From contig NC_134029.1 of the NCBI RefSeq assembly GCF_964204645.1, forward strand, positions 9,414,850 through 9,478,849: a stretch of 64,000 bases of DNA. Reading direction: 5' to 3'. Position 1 is the stretch's first letter; each line of letters begins with the position of its first letter. The notes beneath the pieces were generated by a model, which saw only the letters and a list, made by a program, of their open reading frames with translations, was not told the DNA's origin and made no database searches. This document shows positions 1 to 10,932 of the stretch, piece after piece. The translations under genes were made by a program, and so were the position numbers. This DNA comes from Tubulanus polymorphus. Lineage: Eukaryota; Nemertea; Palaeonemertea; Tubulaniformes; Tubulanidae.

Positions 1-1341
1 AAAGAAGAATTAGAAGTATTTATTGGCATTTATCTGCTAATGGGTCTTGTAAAAATGCCCCAGATTGGTAGTTATTGGTCAGTTTCATCGCGATATCCAC
101 CAATAGCTGATGCAATGAGTAGGAATCGATTCATGAAAATTGCGATTATGTTACATTTTGTGGATAACAATTTGGTCACTGATGACCAAAAATTAGATAG
201 AATTTGGAAGTTACGACCATGGCTGAAAAAATTCAAAGAGAACATCTTGAATGGATGTAATCCTACCGAGTTTCAATCAGTTGACGAGATTATGATTGGT
301 TTCAAGGGTAGATCAATTGTTCGCCAATATCTACCAAAAAAACCAAAGAAATGGGGGATAAAGATGTGGGGACGTTGTTCAAATGATGGTTACTTGCATG
401 ATTGTGATGTTTATTCAGGTCAGGGAACAGGAATTGTAGATAGTTGTCCAGAAGTTGAAGGTTGTGGTCTGGGTGGGAATGTTGTAATTCAGTTATGTAA
501 CTCTTTGCCGGCTGGCCGTAATTTCAAGATTTGTGGTGACAATTACTTTACCAATTTCAAGATGGTAAATGAATTGAAAAAATGTCACATGTATTACATT
601 GGTACTGCTAGAGCAGATCGTATCGGTAAAGCACCTGTCTTATCCGACAAAGAGCTACAAAAACGAAATAGGGGCAGTTATGATCTTGTCGTTGAAAAGA
701 ATTCAAATATTGCAATCGTAAAGTGGCTAGATAATAAACCGGTCTTGGTCGTATCAAATTTCTTGGCTATAGATCCAGTAACTGAAGTAAAGCGATATGA
801 TAAAAAAAAGAAAGAGCATATTCAAGTTCCCCGACCAGCAGTAATTGATGTATATAACAAGAATATGGGTGGCATAGATTTACTAGATATGCTTTGCACC
901 CTATATAAACCTAGAATAAAAAGCAAGAGATGGTACATGTGCATCTTCTACCACACCATCACGCAGGCACTTGTTGACGCCTAGATCATGTATAAACGTG
1001 ATGCATCTGCTTTACGGTTAGCGAAGACTATTCCCATGAGGAATTTTCAGGCTTCAGTTGCAGAAGCCATGATCAAGGCTGGTAAAAAATCACGTGTTGG
1101 TCGGCCAAGTCTTGAAGCCTTGTTATCTCCTCCAGCCGTGAAAAAACGTAGGACTGTCATTAACCAACCAGTCAATGACATTAGATTTGATTGCTTAGAT
1201 CATTGGCCGACCATAACGGAAACTCGTTCAAGGTGTAGGCTTTGTCCAAGTGGTTATACGCAAACTAAGTGTTCGAAATGCAATGTATACCTCTGTTTGA
1301 AGAGTAAATCAAACTGTTTTGTTGGTTTCCACAAAAAGTAA
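1..1341 (+). pseudogene. piggyBac-family transposase, 5'-truncated by the window, one in-frame stop
   Basis: The reading frame is open from base 1, so the true start lies outside the window. It reads to a TAG at 982-984 and continues in the same frame to 1341. Family hallmarks seen: VDEIMIGFKGRS near 281-316, GDNYFTNF near 535-558 and NMGGIDLLD near 862-888, whose aspartates fit the DDD catalytic triad of piggyBac transposases. The C-terminus has a cysteine-rich zinc-binding domain (CRLCPSG, CSKCNVYLC, FHKK end). The stop falls just before MYKRD, where relatives usually have Trp, so a TGG-to-TAG change is the simplest explanation. Such enzymes excise and reinsert the element at TTAA. Everything else is intact, so the copy looks recently inactivated. 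Domestication is possible but unlikely given the stop and the intact element end. Confidence 0.93.
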
Positions 1342-1565
1342 CTGTGTTTTTCGAAATAAAACGTTTTTATCTGAATATATTTTCTTGTTGAGTTTATCAA
1401 ATATTTTCCACATTTTACCAATGTTGTGGATTTGCAAAACTAGGTCAAACAGATACATGGATAAAAATAGCGATAGATATCCACTATTAGTATCTTAACA
1501 TGTTCTGAAAATGAATTGCATAATTTTTTGACAACCAGAAATGTCCTTGGTTAACATAGGGTTAA
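1..1565 (+). mobile_element. piggyBac DNA transposon, right part with 3' terminus and TTAA target site
   Basis: After the transposase stop there is about 220 bp of AT-rich 3' sequence. It ends in CATAGGG directly followed by TTAA (1562-1565), the expected form of a piggyBac right terminus (inverted CCC...GGG ends, TTAA duplication). The sequence from 1566 onward matches the region just upstream of the envelope gene at about 12070 in a second element. This places the insertion inside an older Gypsy copy. The left terminus is outside the window. Confidence 0.85.
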
Positions 1566-3100
1566 GAGATATTTCGGAAACAAAAGAAGGACAAACGATG
1601 GAAGTGGTTCCATTTTCTATTTATGTGGTACATATAATGTATCATGTAATTTCTCAGGGACTATACTCGTAGTAGTAATAGTGCTACACGGATTGTCAGT
1701 GATGAACACAATAATCAGGCCAGGACATGGTGTTCTCTTACCAAAGATAGGCGTAGTGGATAACGGCGCCAGCACTTGGAAACACACTTTTGCCACACCC
1801 TTTTTACAGGTGCCAAAGTATAAGTATTCCTAATTTTGATTTTCACAATGGTAGCGATTAATTCTGAAAGGTCGAGAGTGAATTGATACTTTCTATGAGG
1901 AATCATCGTAACGTATTAGTTGGGCACATAGTTAAGGACATTAACATAGTCAAAGATCTGATTCCCATCACAATTACAAAAGCATAGTTAGAAAAGTCGA
2001 GAAGCCCAAAAAGAGCCCTTGCTCTGTTTATGGGAATTTTTAAGAAGAGCCTTTTTTTGGTCTTTCTACTGACGAGGATCAAGCTAAGCTGTCCAAAAAT
2101 GTAACAGACGTCGAGAATATGGCTAAATTGAATACTGAACATAACAAAACCATTTCGGTTGAGCTTACCATTTATACGTCATCTGTTGATGCTCGCATCA
2201 GCAATGTCATTGAGGGCGTTAAAAACAATTCAAGAAATATGGATCAATTGGCGAAAGATGTTGCAACAAATTTTCAGGATCAAGATTATTATTATAAACG
2301 ATTAATTTTATTGATAATCAAACAACTGATGTTTGACTATCAGTCAATGATAGATCTCACACGAACAACGCAGCAAAGGCTTTTGGCAACCCAAACTCTT
2401 TTAGAGGGCTAAATGCCAATGAAATTCATTTCCCTGAAAGATTTTGAATGGGTGTTACAGCATGTTAGGAAAGAACTTCAGGCTAAGTTCGCCGATTTCA
2501 ATATCCAGCACAATGAATAAGGCTTTCATTATCAGGTACAGGATATGGTTTTCACGAAAACAAATGATAATTTATATATCACCATCAATATTCCTTAATC
2601 CTCGACTAACGCTTCCTTCAGCTTGTACAATGTGATGGCTTTTTCTGTTCCTTGTAATTCTTGGACTACATGCAGTACTTTATTATCTGGTTTACCTGAT
2701 TATTTTGGTATCACAGACAATGGGCAAATTGATATGGAACTAACGTCTAAATTATATTCGTCATGTTCAGGAAAATACATACAATCCTGCACAACGGCTA
2801 TGTCTATGAAATAGTGGAACATTGCCAGTTGCGCACTAGCTATATATCGGGATGAGCCGAATTTGGTAACTTAAGATACAAACCAACCTCTGCATTATTT
2901 GAGGGGGCTATTCAAGTTAAGGGCAGCTTGTATCTCGTATCAGGGAAGCCTGGAACATGGGACATGAAGACTGTGAAGATCGGGGAAAATGAAATTAGTT
3001 CATCATATAGGAACTCTGTGGTGTGTGTTGACTTGGCATTTTGGACATTTCTTACATCTCACTTGAGAAGAATTCAAAGATTTCCGTTGCGACAACTCCG
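1566..3100 (+). pseudogene. Decayed envelope-like gene, second copy of the element A env
   Basis: The stretch is collinear with 12070-13260. Shared features include the short leader just before the gene, the CPGYGVLL/NGAS-WKHTF region (about 1715-1825), the LIPITITKA segment (about 1960-1985), a KPKRA furin-like site (about 2005-2020) and a coiled-coil region (2119-2412). Several frameshifts and stops break it. It retains about 300 bp (roughly 2225-2527) that the other copy lacks, so neither derives directly from the other. No polymerase genes are seen beside it because the left side is replaced by piggyBac and the window edge. It is an old, inactive relic. Confidence 0.75.
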
Positions 3101-3720
3101 TTGTAATATTTGATCATTAAAGAAAGCTTATCGATGCAGGTGTTCTGAGGGAAGAAGGTTCTGCTGCCACAAAGTATGCTGACAGTAGTATTATTGCAGA
3201 AACTATACAGCAAGCTACAGCGACTGTACTAAAAAACGGTACTGCAACAAAGAGGTGGAGATAATCAGGGAATCCTTTCAGCAATACGCTAATGCAATAG
3301 AGATCCGCAGATGTACCAACAATCCCGCGTTGAGGATGGTCGTGGATGAAATGATGGAGAGTAATAAGTACACTTATACAAAAGGAAAATGAAATGTAAA
3401 TGTCTTTATTATGGTTTATCAGAAAACTTCAGTGCTGGTGCTGAAATTGAAAAGGCCTAGCCAGTTGAAAATACCTACCCAGTGCATCGATAAGGACTGA
3501 CTGCAGCTGTCATTGTAAGTCATGGTGCCGTTGCAAAAAAGACAAAGAATTTCACAGGATTTACATGGTACACAAAGTCAAAGGATTCACGTCTTTTCTG
3601 AATATTTACAGGAAGAAGACATTCTGGAATCACTGAAGAAGTTATCGGTGACTGAGTTGACCATTGATGCAGCCTGCACTGTGTTTGGACTGGGCAACAC
3701 CATAAAATATTCTGATTAAA
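3101..3720 (+). other. Unidentified broken coding-like stretch
   Basis: Short open segments in changing frames read like former protein (for example REEGSAATKYADSSIIAETI near 3155-3215 and an acidic, leucine-rich segment at 3600-3690). They are broken by stops and frameshifts. I do not recognise the family. It begins where similarity to the envelope copy ends, so it may be another transposon or a processed host fragment. Confidence 0.3.
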
Positions 3721-3736
3721 TCATTATTACTAACTA

Positions 3737-4991
3737 GGGGTCCAGGGATACCATGCCCACTTGGGAAGTGGTTCCAAATGCTCAACAAATCTAACCATTT
3801 CAATATTCGACGCCCCCTGGTGACCATATAGAAAAACCAATGACCTTGAAACTCACCACAATCATAGAACATGTCAGCAGCTACGATCGTGTAATTGATT
3901 GTGATAACACAATATGCCTCGTTACCAATTTAATATGGAAATACTAAGTCATTCTACTATTTAACACCCCCTGGTGACCATATTCAAAACCCAATGACCT
4001 CGAAACTCACCACAATCATAGAACATGTCATGAACTACAACTTTGCAATTGATCATGGTAACAAAATATGCCTAGGTACCAATATAATAAGGAAATACTA
4101 AGTTATTCTACTATTCAACGCCCCCTGGTGACCATATAGAAAAACTAATGTCCTTAAAACTCGCAACAATCATAGATGATGTCATGAGCTACAACTTTCC
4201 AATTGATTGTGGTTACAAAATATGCATAGGTACGAATATAATAAAGAAATGCTAAGATATTGGATTATTCAACGCCCCCTGGTGGCATATACAAAATCCA
4301 ATGACCTTGAAACTTACCACAATCATAGAACATGTTATGAGCTACAACTTTCTAGATGATTGTGGTAGCAAAATACGCTTAGGTATCAATATAATGTGGA
4401 AAAACCTTTTCCCACTTACGAATGAGTACTGGTGACACCAAGATGGCCACCAATTGCGTCATAATTGGCTGATGAAAAATACCTGTCTCAGGTATTAAAC
4501 ATCCCTTTCCAAAGAATACCCATCACAAATTGCAATAAGAAATGGTAAACCAGTAGGAAGCTACAGGACTCAGGATTCGGGCCAAAATTAACATTTTTGG
4601 GCACTGAAAAGGTCATAGGACGGCCATCTTGAGTCTGATCGACCTAATTTTTGTTATACTGATGGGCCCTGGGGGGATTCACATATATCCGAAAGATCAA
4701 GCTAATTGATCAAAGCGTCTTCAAAATTTCCCTCAAAAAGTTCAAAAATGTGTAAAAAGTGCTGATTTTGGCGAACAAGAATGGCTGCCAGTCGGCCATC
4801 TTGAATCTGACAGGGCCAGTTTTCGGGCTGAAGATGTGTCTAGGGTAGATACATGTGTAACCCAAATATCAAGACGTTACCTTGAAGCATCTTCAAAACT
4901 TCCCAAAATAACTGGATTCCGTCTACGGACGGACGACGGACGAAAAGTGAACGCAATAGCCCGCTGGGACTTAAGTCCCAAGTGGGCTAAA
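3737..4991 (+). mobile_element. Non-autonomous element with internal tandem repeats and 3' hairpin (Helentron/HINE-like)
   Basis: The element opens with GGGGTCCAGGGATACC and has inverted subterminal 11-mers GCCCACTTGGG (3755-3765) and CCCAAGTGGGC (4977-4987). A tandem array sits near its left end and a perfect 14-bp palindrome GGGACTTAAGTCCC (4966-4979) lies a few bases from its right end. Subterminal inverted repeats, a tandem core and a terminal hairpin are the known layout of Helentron-associated elements. Classification is inferred. Related pieces occur at 46313-46540 (reverse orientation), 51250-51480 and about 16978-17004. No ORF is present. Confidence 0.6.
3811..4425 (+). repeat. Tandem array, four copies of about 154 bp
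   Basis: Copies begin at CGCCCCCTGG or a close variant at 3811, 3965, 4119 and 4273, exactly 154 bp apart. Each carries an ACAATCATAGAACATGTCAT-type core and a TTACAAAATATGC-type core. Copies differ by scattered substitutions. A single diverged copy lies near 51330-51480. Confidence 0.9.
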
Positions 4992-5229
4992 AATGCTTAA
5001 AGGGCAAATGCAATATGTTTATTAATTCATTTCACTTCTAGGCACATGCTTTTCATGCTCGAGAATTCTTTCCATGCATCATAAACCATGCAACATCAGA
5101 TATGTTGGAATGAATCATACATCAGATAAACTATAGGTAATGATAAACTATAGGCGTATGAAACGTGTTTTATATGCTTCCATTGTTTTTATTACATGTA
5201 CACAGCATTTTTATGGCATTTGAGTTTAA

Positions 5230-5990
5230 AAATGTCATTGTTTTATGGTATTTTTCGGATATCATTTAGATGTCGTCATTGTAAAATTAATCATAATTTT
5301 GATAAGTATGGCAATGATCTAGAAGGATACCAGTTCTATGAAAAAGAAAGGGACGCTGTAGTTGCAACTAGAGCGGTGATCATTGATTGACAGGTTTTCA
5401 ATCTGCAGTGGTATCTTACGTGAGTGCGACTATTTAAATTTTGTTATTTACTTATCTATCATGGTTTAAACTCAGGTGAAATCATTGTATTTTCATACAT
5501 TTTGCATATAGTTCATATATCTTTTTCGTGTTTCATTGTATTAATTTTTCAGCCAGCATGCTCGGGTGTCCTTTCAAGGTTTTGCTGAAAGTTGGTGTGA
5601 AGCATTTTCTCAGCCAAAGGACATAGGTAGTTAATGTTTGAAATAAAACTTTCAAAGCTATCCAATGTCAGTTTTAAGTGTTTCTAGAAATTCTATTGCA
5701 TGTTTGCTTCATTACTATTTTCGATCTAGGTATTTTTCAATCTATTTGTAACAATTGACAGCTTCTGTCATATTTTTAGAAACTGATCGACGAGTATGGG
5801 CTGATAGCTTCTTGTGGGGAGGGGTAGAGTCTGAGTTAAGGCGTCTGAAAAAAATCAATTACAGATTCCGCAAAGCATCTGACAGAGAGAAGTGCATGCA
5901 ATGGATAGAAGACAGCCTTATGTCCACACAGAAAGTGATTGTGCTCCAGAATGTGTTGCACGAGGTAGACATGAGATTTGAGTCGATCAG
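5230..5990 (+). pseudogene. Degraded spliced gene or intron-bearing transposase, family unknown
   Basis: Three coding-like blocks have plausible splice borders. Block 1 (about 5240-5420, including CRHCKINHNFDKYGNDLEGY) has a TGA at 5388 where CGA (Arg) would keep the frame, then a GTGAGTG donor. Block 2 (about 5554-5626, ARVSFQGFAESWCEAF) lies between TTTTTCAG and GGTAGTT. Block 3 (about 5779-5990, VWADSFLWGGVESELRRLKK) follows ATTTTTAG. Coherent protein separated by intron-like DNA suggests a once-spliced gene. I do not recognise the family. The piece may belong to a large DNA transposon. Confidence 0.35.
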
Positions 5991-5993
5991 TAG

Positions 5994-6350
5994 GTGAAAC
6001 AATGCAAGGTGTGTCTCGAAAAGATATCAGGCGGAACTGTAGTCATACAATGTTGGATCCCAATGGAAAGAGTAGCAGTTGATGTCATGGGCCCTCCGCG
6101 AAATTTGTACCCTACAGGAGATTCATCAAACCAACCCAAATTAACGGACGGAAATCCGATCCGAAAACTCCAGTAGAACTGGACTGGGCCGTATACCATA
6201 ATGAAACGACTATCAGACGCCCTGTATGAGGTCCAGGACAAGCTGTCCAGCCTCCCCAAAGATTGTGCACTTTGATTGACTAAAACCATATTTAGGAGTG
6301 CAATACCGATCTCTACTGAGTCGAGCCCGAAACAGACAAAATGACGATGA
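5994..6350 (+). pseudogene. Gypsy integrase remnant of element B
   Basis: A CKVC half of the zinc-binding domain and PMERVAVDVMGPP (about 6060-6100, carrying the first catalytic Asp of the DDE core) are followed almost at once by WTGPYTIMKRLSDALYEVQ (about 6180-6240) and KIVHFD-LKPYLG, the GPY/F-type C-terminal domain. The central core with the second Asp and the catalytic Glu is deleted, and stops are present. Integrase would insert the cDNA. This copy cannot. Confidence 0.75.
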
Positions 6351-6499
6351 CAGACGATACAGAGACTAGACTTAAAACCCAGCAGCCGTACCTGCCCAAA
6401 ACGCCAACGCCCAGATTATCTCTACTTGTAGGTACTGTCCACTGGCTGAATAGCAAAGTACACCTCACTCAATCGCTCTTGTCTTTTTTTATTTTGCAG

Positions 6500-6805
6500 G
6501 TCATCGAATTTTAAATGTCGTGGCTGTCGGGACAGTTTTTGGTCCAAAGAAAACCTCAAACGTCATGAGGAAAGGAGCGAAGCAGTGACGCACGATGGCG
6601 TTAAATACGAATGCAAGAAGTGCAGTCGTGTCAGCGACCGGGGCGACTAGCTACGACGCCACACCAGACGTCACCATGGTACATCGCAGTGTGTTGTCAA
6701 AATTATGGAGGAGGGTTGGGACACACCGCCAGAAATATGCGTCGACCACGCAGAGGATAAGAGGAAGGTGGAGTTTGTGGAAGCAGTACGAGAGAAGAGA
6801 AGAAA
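6500..6805 (+). pseudogene. C2H2 zinc-finger part of element B 3' ORF
   Basis: Reading from about 6512 gives FKCRGCRDSFWSKENLKRHE and then YECKKCSRVSDRGD-stop-LRRHTRRHH, two C2H2-type fingers. An in-frame TAG at about 6649 lies in the second. A charged segment (EDKRKVEFVEAVREKRR) runs up to the element A insertion at 6806. It lies downstream of the integrase C-terminus, where some Gypsy elements carry an accessory ORF. A role in nucleic-acid binding is inferred. I know no named family with this combination. Confidence 0.55.
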
Positions 6806-7318
6806 TGTGACAGCGGTATTATTGATTTATGTTATTGATTTTCAGCAGCAGTTCGATTCATAAATAGAACTGCTGCTGCAAAAGAAAACTCAAACTTTGT
6901 GACATAAATTAATGTGAAAATGTCGGATTTTGGGATCAACAACTGCTGTGGCAAACTATAATTCAAACTTTATGTCAGAATTTAATGAGAAATGTCAAGT
7001 TAATCGTCACGTCACTTTAGATTGAAAGGTTTTTGTCCAACGCAGGTTGAGCTAACGACAACGCCGGTTGAGCTAACGACAATTTTGACTGTTTTGGTAA
7101 TGTCTTTATTGATAAGATAATTAAGAAGTGAACTATATATACTAGTTGTTTTGGACCGTTGAGTGAGACCCCTGTAACCATCTAGATCGTTGAGATCAGT
7201 TCGCTGAATAAAGTACTACTGAAGACAGGAACTCTGTGTGCTGTGACTTGTTTTCTTCTTGGACGTTTTGTGGTATTTTCACTCACTCAAGCGAAATTCA
7301 AAGATCCCGTTGTTGACA
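6806..7318 (+). repeat. 5' LTR of element A
   Basis: It matches the 3' LTR (16499-16866) except for an internal block of about 187 bp (roughly 6922-7108) found only here. That block carries two copies of GGTTGAGCTAACGACAA (7044-7060, 7065-7081), possibly enhancer repeats. A TATATA motif near 7135 and AATAAA at 7207-7212 fit promoter and polyadenylation signals. Confidence 0.85.
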
Positions 7319-7345
7319 AATGGTGGAGAACCTGGCGGGCATTTT
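7319..7345 (+). promoter_or_regulatory. Primer-binding-site region of element A
   Basis: Directly after the LTR lies AATGGTGGAGAACCTGGCGG. A TGG-initial tract just inside the 5' LTR is the expected place and form of a tRNA primer-binding site. The primer tRNA cannot be named without a tRNA set from the genome. Confidence 0.5.
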
Positions 7346-7631
7346 ACTTGAGTGAGGTATCGAGCTATTTAACAAAACCATTGCGGAAACAATGATAAAT
7401 CACTGGAACAGCACAGGAAGTTGGAACTCGAGAAAACACACGGGAAAATGGATTTTGGTAAATATTGAACAATACTTGTTATCTCATTTTTATTTCTTCG
7501 TGTACGTAGAACAATTTTCTGTGGATAGACCAGATATTTTGCCGTCTCCTCCGGTCTATCATACATTTAATTGACTTTATATTGAAGAAGCTAGAAACTA
7601 TTTGATTGAATTTGTGTGTGCCAGTCAAACA

Positions 7632-7692
7632 ATGTCTGGAATGGACCGCGCTTTGTCAGATAGACTAGCTGAAATGACTACGATATCAGTGA
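7632..7692 (+). pseudogene. Start of the element A gag, cut after about 20 codons
   Basis: An ATG at 7632 opens MSGMDRALSDRLAEM and is the first credible start after the leader. Similarity to LINE sequence begins at about 7690, so gag, protease and most of RT/RNase H are missing. Assignment to gag rests only on position. Confidence 0.4.
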
Positions 7693-8180
7693 TTATCTTC
7701 TTCATAGACTCCAACTTGTGCAAAATAGAGCTGCTAGGATTATTACACTCACTAAGTCACGTGATCACATCTCTACGATTCTCCGTTCACTTCATTGGCT
7801 ACCAGTACGCAGACGGATCTTATTTAAAGTTGCTTTGCTGGTTTTTAAGTGCCTCCATAACTTGGCACCCTCCTACCTCTCCAGCCTGTTAACAGTTTAC
7901 AGACCAGTCCGAACACTTCGTTCCGGGTCGCAGAACCTTTTGTTTAATCAGATCATGTCATCTTAAGTCATTCGGCGGACACGCATTTGAGACATTTGCA
8001 CCTACAGTGTGGAACTCCCTTCCGCAACCTCTCCGTGATATTGACTCTCTGCCAGCACTCAAAGCACAGCTCAAGACATTTCTGTTCAAGTCACCATCTT
8101 CGTCTGGAGAGCGCCTTTGATAATAGCCCTGCTATTTACAAGGCGCTATAGAAATTTACAATCCTATCCTATCCTGACCT
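7690..8180 (+). mobile_element. 3' end of a CR1/L2-type LINE inside element A
   Basis: The translation contains LQLVQNRAARIIT, RSLHWLPVRRRILFK and LAPSYLSSLL, the signature end of CR1/L2-clade reverse transcriptases, followed after a frameshift by WNSLP-type and LKTFLF-type motifs (to about 8120). It ends in a short TATCC microsatellite, typical of this clade's 3' tail. It is 5'-truncated, as expected from target-primed reverse transcription. It lies exactly between the gag start and the RNase H tail. Confidence 0.88.
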
Positions 8181-8213
8181 ACGAAGGATCCGAACAGTTG
8201 TTTAGCCCGCTGG

Positions 8214-9151
8214 GCAATGAAATATTTCAATGCAGATGCTTTGTCGAGACCGGTTTATTCAATCCCAACATTAATTGGTAGTAACGAGGATGGATATCCG
8301 TTTCAAATTAAAATTGATGGTGAAATGAATGACAAAGCAAATGATTGTAAAACCTGTACTTGCGATTTTCAGTGTGGATGTGTAGATGATATTATTGATA
8401 TCAATAATAAGGGTTTTTCCTTATCTTTCGATTTGCCTCATGATGCCTCTAACGTGCGCGATAACGCGTGCGTAATGATAAATAATGATGAGAATGAATT
8501 AAGCGCTGAGAATATGTTAATGAGCAAAAGCTCCAATGAAAACGATCGCAAGGCTGTGTTCAATGCTGGAGGCGACACAGACACCTTGTACCCCATGGGG
8601 ATAAACAAAAATGAAAAAGAGATAAATGAAACTGAAATAGGGATCAATGAAAATGTACAAAGGAAATATAACACAAACAATGGGATAAACGGATAAACGA
8701 ATATTCCTAATGCTGAGGAACATGATACTGATGGTGGTAATGAGCCTAAAACAGATGGGATAGACCCTAAGGGCATTATTGATGAGAATATAACCTTACA
8801 ACCAGAGGAACTTTTACAGATGCAAGTGGAAGATGATTATTTGCGTCCGATGATCAATTATTTATTGAAGGATGTATTACCAGAGGTCGATAAATATGCT
8901 AGAAAGATCGTTATATCTAGTCCAGATTACTATCTGGATGATAACGGTATTTTGCATCATTTGTGGGTTAATGGGGCGAATGTTTTTCATCAATTAGTAA
9001 TTCCGAAACCATTAAGATCAGAAATACTATATGCGCTATAATATATACTATATGCGCTACATGACATACTGAGTGGGCATTTTGGTATTTCTCGTACCTT
9101 ACATAAAGCGAGAGAGAGATACTTTTGGAATAGTATGTATGAAGACATATA
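8214..9151 (+). pseudogene. Element A pol: RNase H tail and N-terminal integrase
   Basis: It starts with KYFNADALSRP, the motif closing the RNase H domain of Gypsy pol. A long acidic, Asn-rich linker follows (stop at 8694-8696), then VEDDYLRPMINYLL and HQLVIPKPLRSEIL. After a small duplication around TATGCGCTA (9030-9058), HDILSGHFGISRTLHKARERY supplies the two histidines of the integrase HHCC zinc domain. The frame is cut at about 9151 by another insertion, and the cysteine half resumes at about 10935. The linker is longer than usual between RNase H and integrase. Confidence 0.8.
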
Positions 9152-9536
9152 TTCTCCTGCATTATACCTAATGCTCGTAATTCCATGAGATTGTCGTCAC
9201 CTCCGATATGTCACTGTGTTGCCTACTTCCGGTCCGAATAGCCGTGTTCGAGAGGAGCTCTCATTTTTATCGCTTATTTGACACTTTTCCTTTTATCATC
9301 TAGTCAATTCAATTCTAGATTTATATTTAATACTTTTTCTTTTTTCAGTAGAGTTTAACCGTTTTTTAAACTAGAGAATTGAATTTTATCTTTTTTGTGA
9401 CGGACCCACGTGGTGCTGTCGGCCATTTGCATTTTCTTTTTGGCCTTATCCTAGTTTCTTAAATTTGGACCTTTGGGTGCCATCATATTAATATTAACTG
9501 ACGGACCCTCGGGGTGCTGTTTTTCATTCTACTAAA

Positions 9537-9990
9537 ATGTCCAAGAACATTTCTCGCTATCCGTCGCGTGACGTTTTTGATTTAGCGCAAGAGGTCACTG
9601 TTGAAACCTCCGATTTGAATATTGCCGATAGTGACTATATATCGTGTTCTATTAATGAAGGCAAATCACAGGCTTATAGCCTGTTAACGGGATTGAGTTT
9701 ACCGCCCGTTCAATCTAGGGTTTCGAAGGAAAAGCCTTTAAAGTCGACTTCGACATCAAAAGGTAAAGCTTTGGGTAATGACCCTTCAAATAAAGCAACT
9801 CATTTAAATCCGATTCTGTTATGGCGGAATTCCTTAAAATGAAAAAACGGCTTGAAACATTAGAGTCTAAAGTTGTCTGTGAAGACGTTTATGATGATGA
9901 AATAGTTTCGGAACCTTCTGGGTTTAATCGTCTGTTTAACGAGACTTTACCTGATGATAATAACAATAATATAGCTGCAAAGCAGCGATA
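9537..9990 (+). pseudogene. DIRS-like gag, N-terminal part
   Basis: An ATG at 9537 opens MSKNISRYPSRDVFDLAQEV, a polar, Ser/Lys-rich protein. The frame ends at 9842, and an acidic continuation (KKRLETLESKVV...) follows in another frame. Association with the downstream DIRS-like segment is by position and composition. No motif is diagnostic by itself. Confidence 0.4.
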
Positions 9991-10499
9991 ACGGGTTTTC
10001 TGGATGCATGTGATCGAAAGGAAAAATTAATTACCGGGTATTCGATGGAAAAAATAAAATGAGATGATTTGGATATTATCGGAGCAATCCTCTTTTTGGT
10101 TGAATGGTCTAACCCCAGTATAGTCCCCCGTGATTTGGAAATTCTCGGAGCCCTCCTTTATTTACTTACTAAATGACGTCACAAACTGTTATTTCGCCGG
10201 TGCTTGTTGTCTTACAATTCAATTCAATTCTTTATTTACAGTAACCTAATAAGTAATTTTAAGTTTCAAATAGGATGGAAATCAGACAATCTGTTGGTTC
10301 AGAGAGACCGTTATTACAGTATCAATTTATACATTTCGTTTCGAAGCTGTCAGTTGCCGAATCTGAATGAAGATGAATTTTATTTGACGAAATCGGCGGA
10401 AAATATATAATAATAATAATAATCAACAGAATTTTCAAGAGGGTTTTCGACGAAAGTCAGAAAACCCTAATAATTAATCAGGATGATGATTTAATTTAA

Positions 10500-10890
10500 C
10501 TTTTCAAAGATGAGTTAGCCGGTCTTCGGGCGAATGGCCCTCTGTTGCGTCAAGATTTGGCAAATATCGTTCGCTCTATTGTGGAAAAGTCAAAGGTTGA
10601 AAAATCCTGAAAATAAGAAAGAATTTGTCGACAAAGTCGAGGAAATTAGTAAAAAGTATCTCTGCCCGGAGAACTTATGGGAGTTGAATCCGACTCGGGT
10701 TAATCAGGCTATTTGGTGCAAGTTACCCAAAGATATGACTGCTCTGGATTCCAATTTACAGAAAGTCCAGTTTTATAATCTTCGGGGAATGACTGCAATT
10801 AGTCAGGCAGTTGAATTATTGTCAGATAAAGCACCTGTTGACAAAAGTCAAGCTCTAAGATGCTTTTTTCTAGAGCTAATTACTCATTAA
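10500..10890 (+). pseudogene. DIRS-like gag, C-terminal part
   Basis: The translation has ENLWELNPTRVNQAIWCKLP followed by a DSNLQKVQ-type block. This matches the layout I know from DIRS1/Ngaro Gag proteins, where a PRVNPEIW-like motif precedes a LQKVQ-like motif and a helical segment. The start is lost (stops at about 10500 and 10610). It ends with TAA at 10888-10890. An AT-rich stretch (10000-10500) separating it from the first gag piece may be a further small insertion. Confidence 0.6.
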
Positions 10891-10932
10891 ATCTTCGTCG
10901 AAGAGATTTATTAAAACGTAACTTTAATCAAA

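Larger units (their letters stand above)
9152..10932 (+). mobile_element. DIRS-like retrotransposon fragment inserted in the integrase
   Basis: The insert separates the His pair from the Cys pair of the integrase zinc domain. ACATAT occurs at both junctions (about 9146-9151 and 10938-10943). It holds a non-coding leader with pyrimidine runs (9190-9536) and two gag-like pieces. The second resembles the Gag of DIRS/Ngaro tyrosine-recombinase retroelements. No RT, methyltransferase or recombinase is present, so only the 5' portion was inserted or kept. Confidence 0.6.

Noticed and set aside
5940..6300. Reverse-strand ORF of 100 codons over the element B integrase
   Set aside because: It is antisense to clear integrase motifs on the plus strand.
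7592..8180. Gag protein of element A in this interval
   Set aside because: After about 20 codons the translation is unmistakably LINE reverse-transcriptase C-terminus, not gag.
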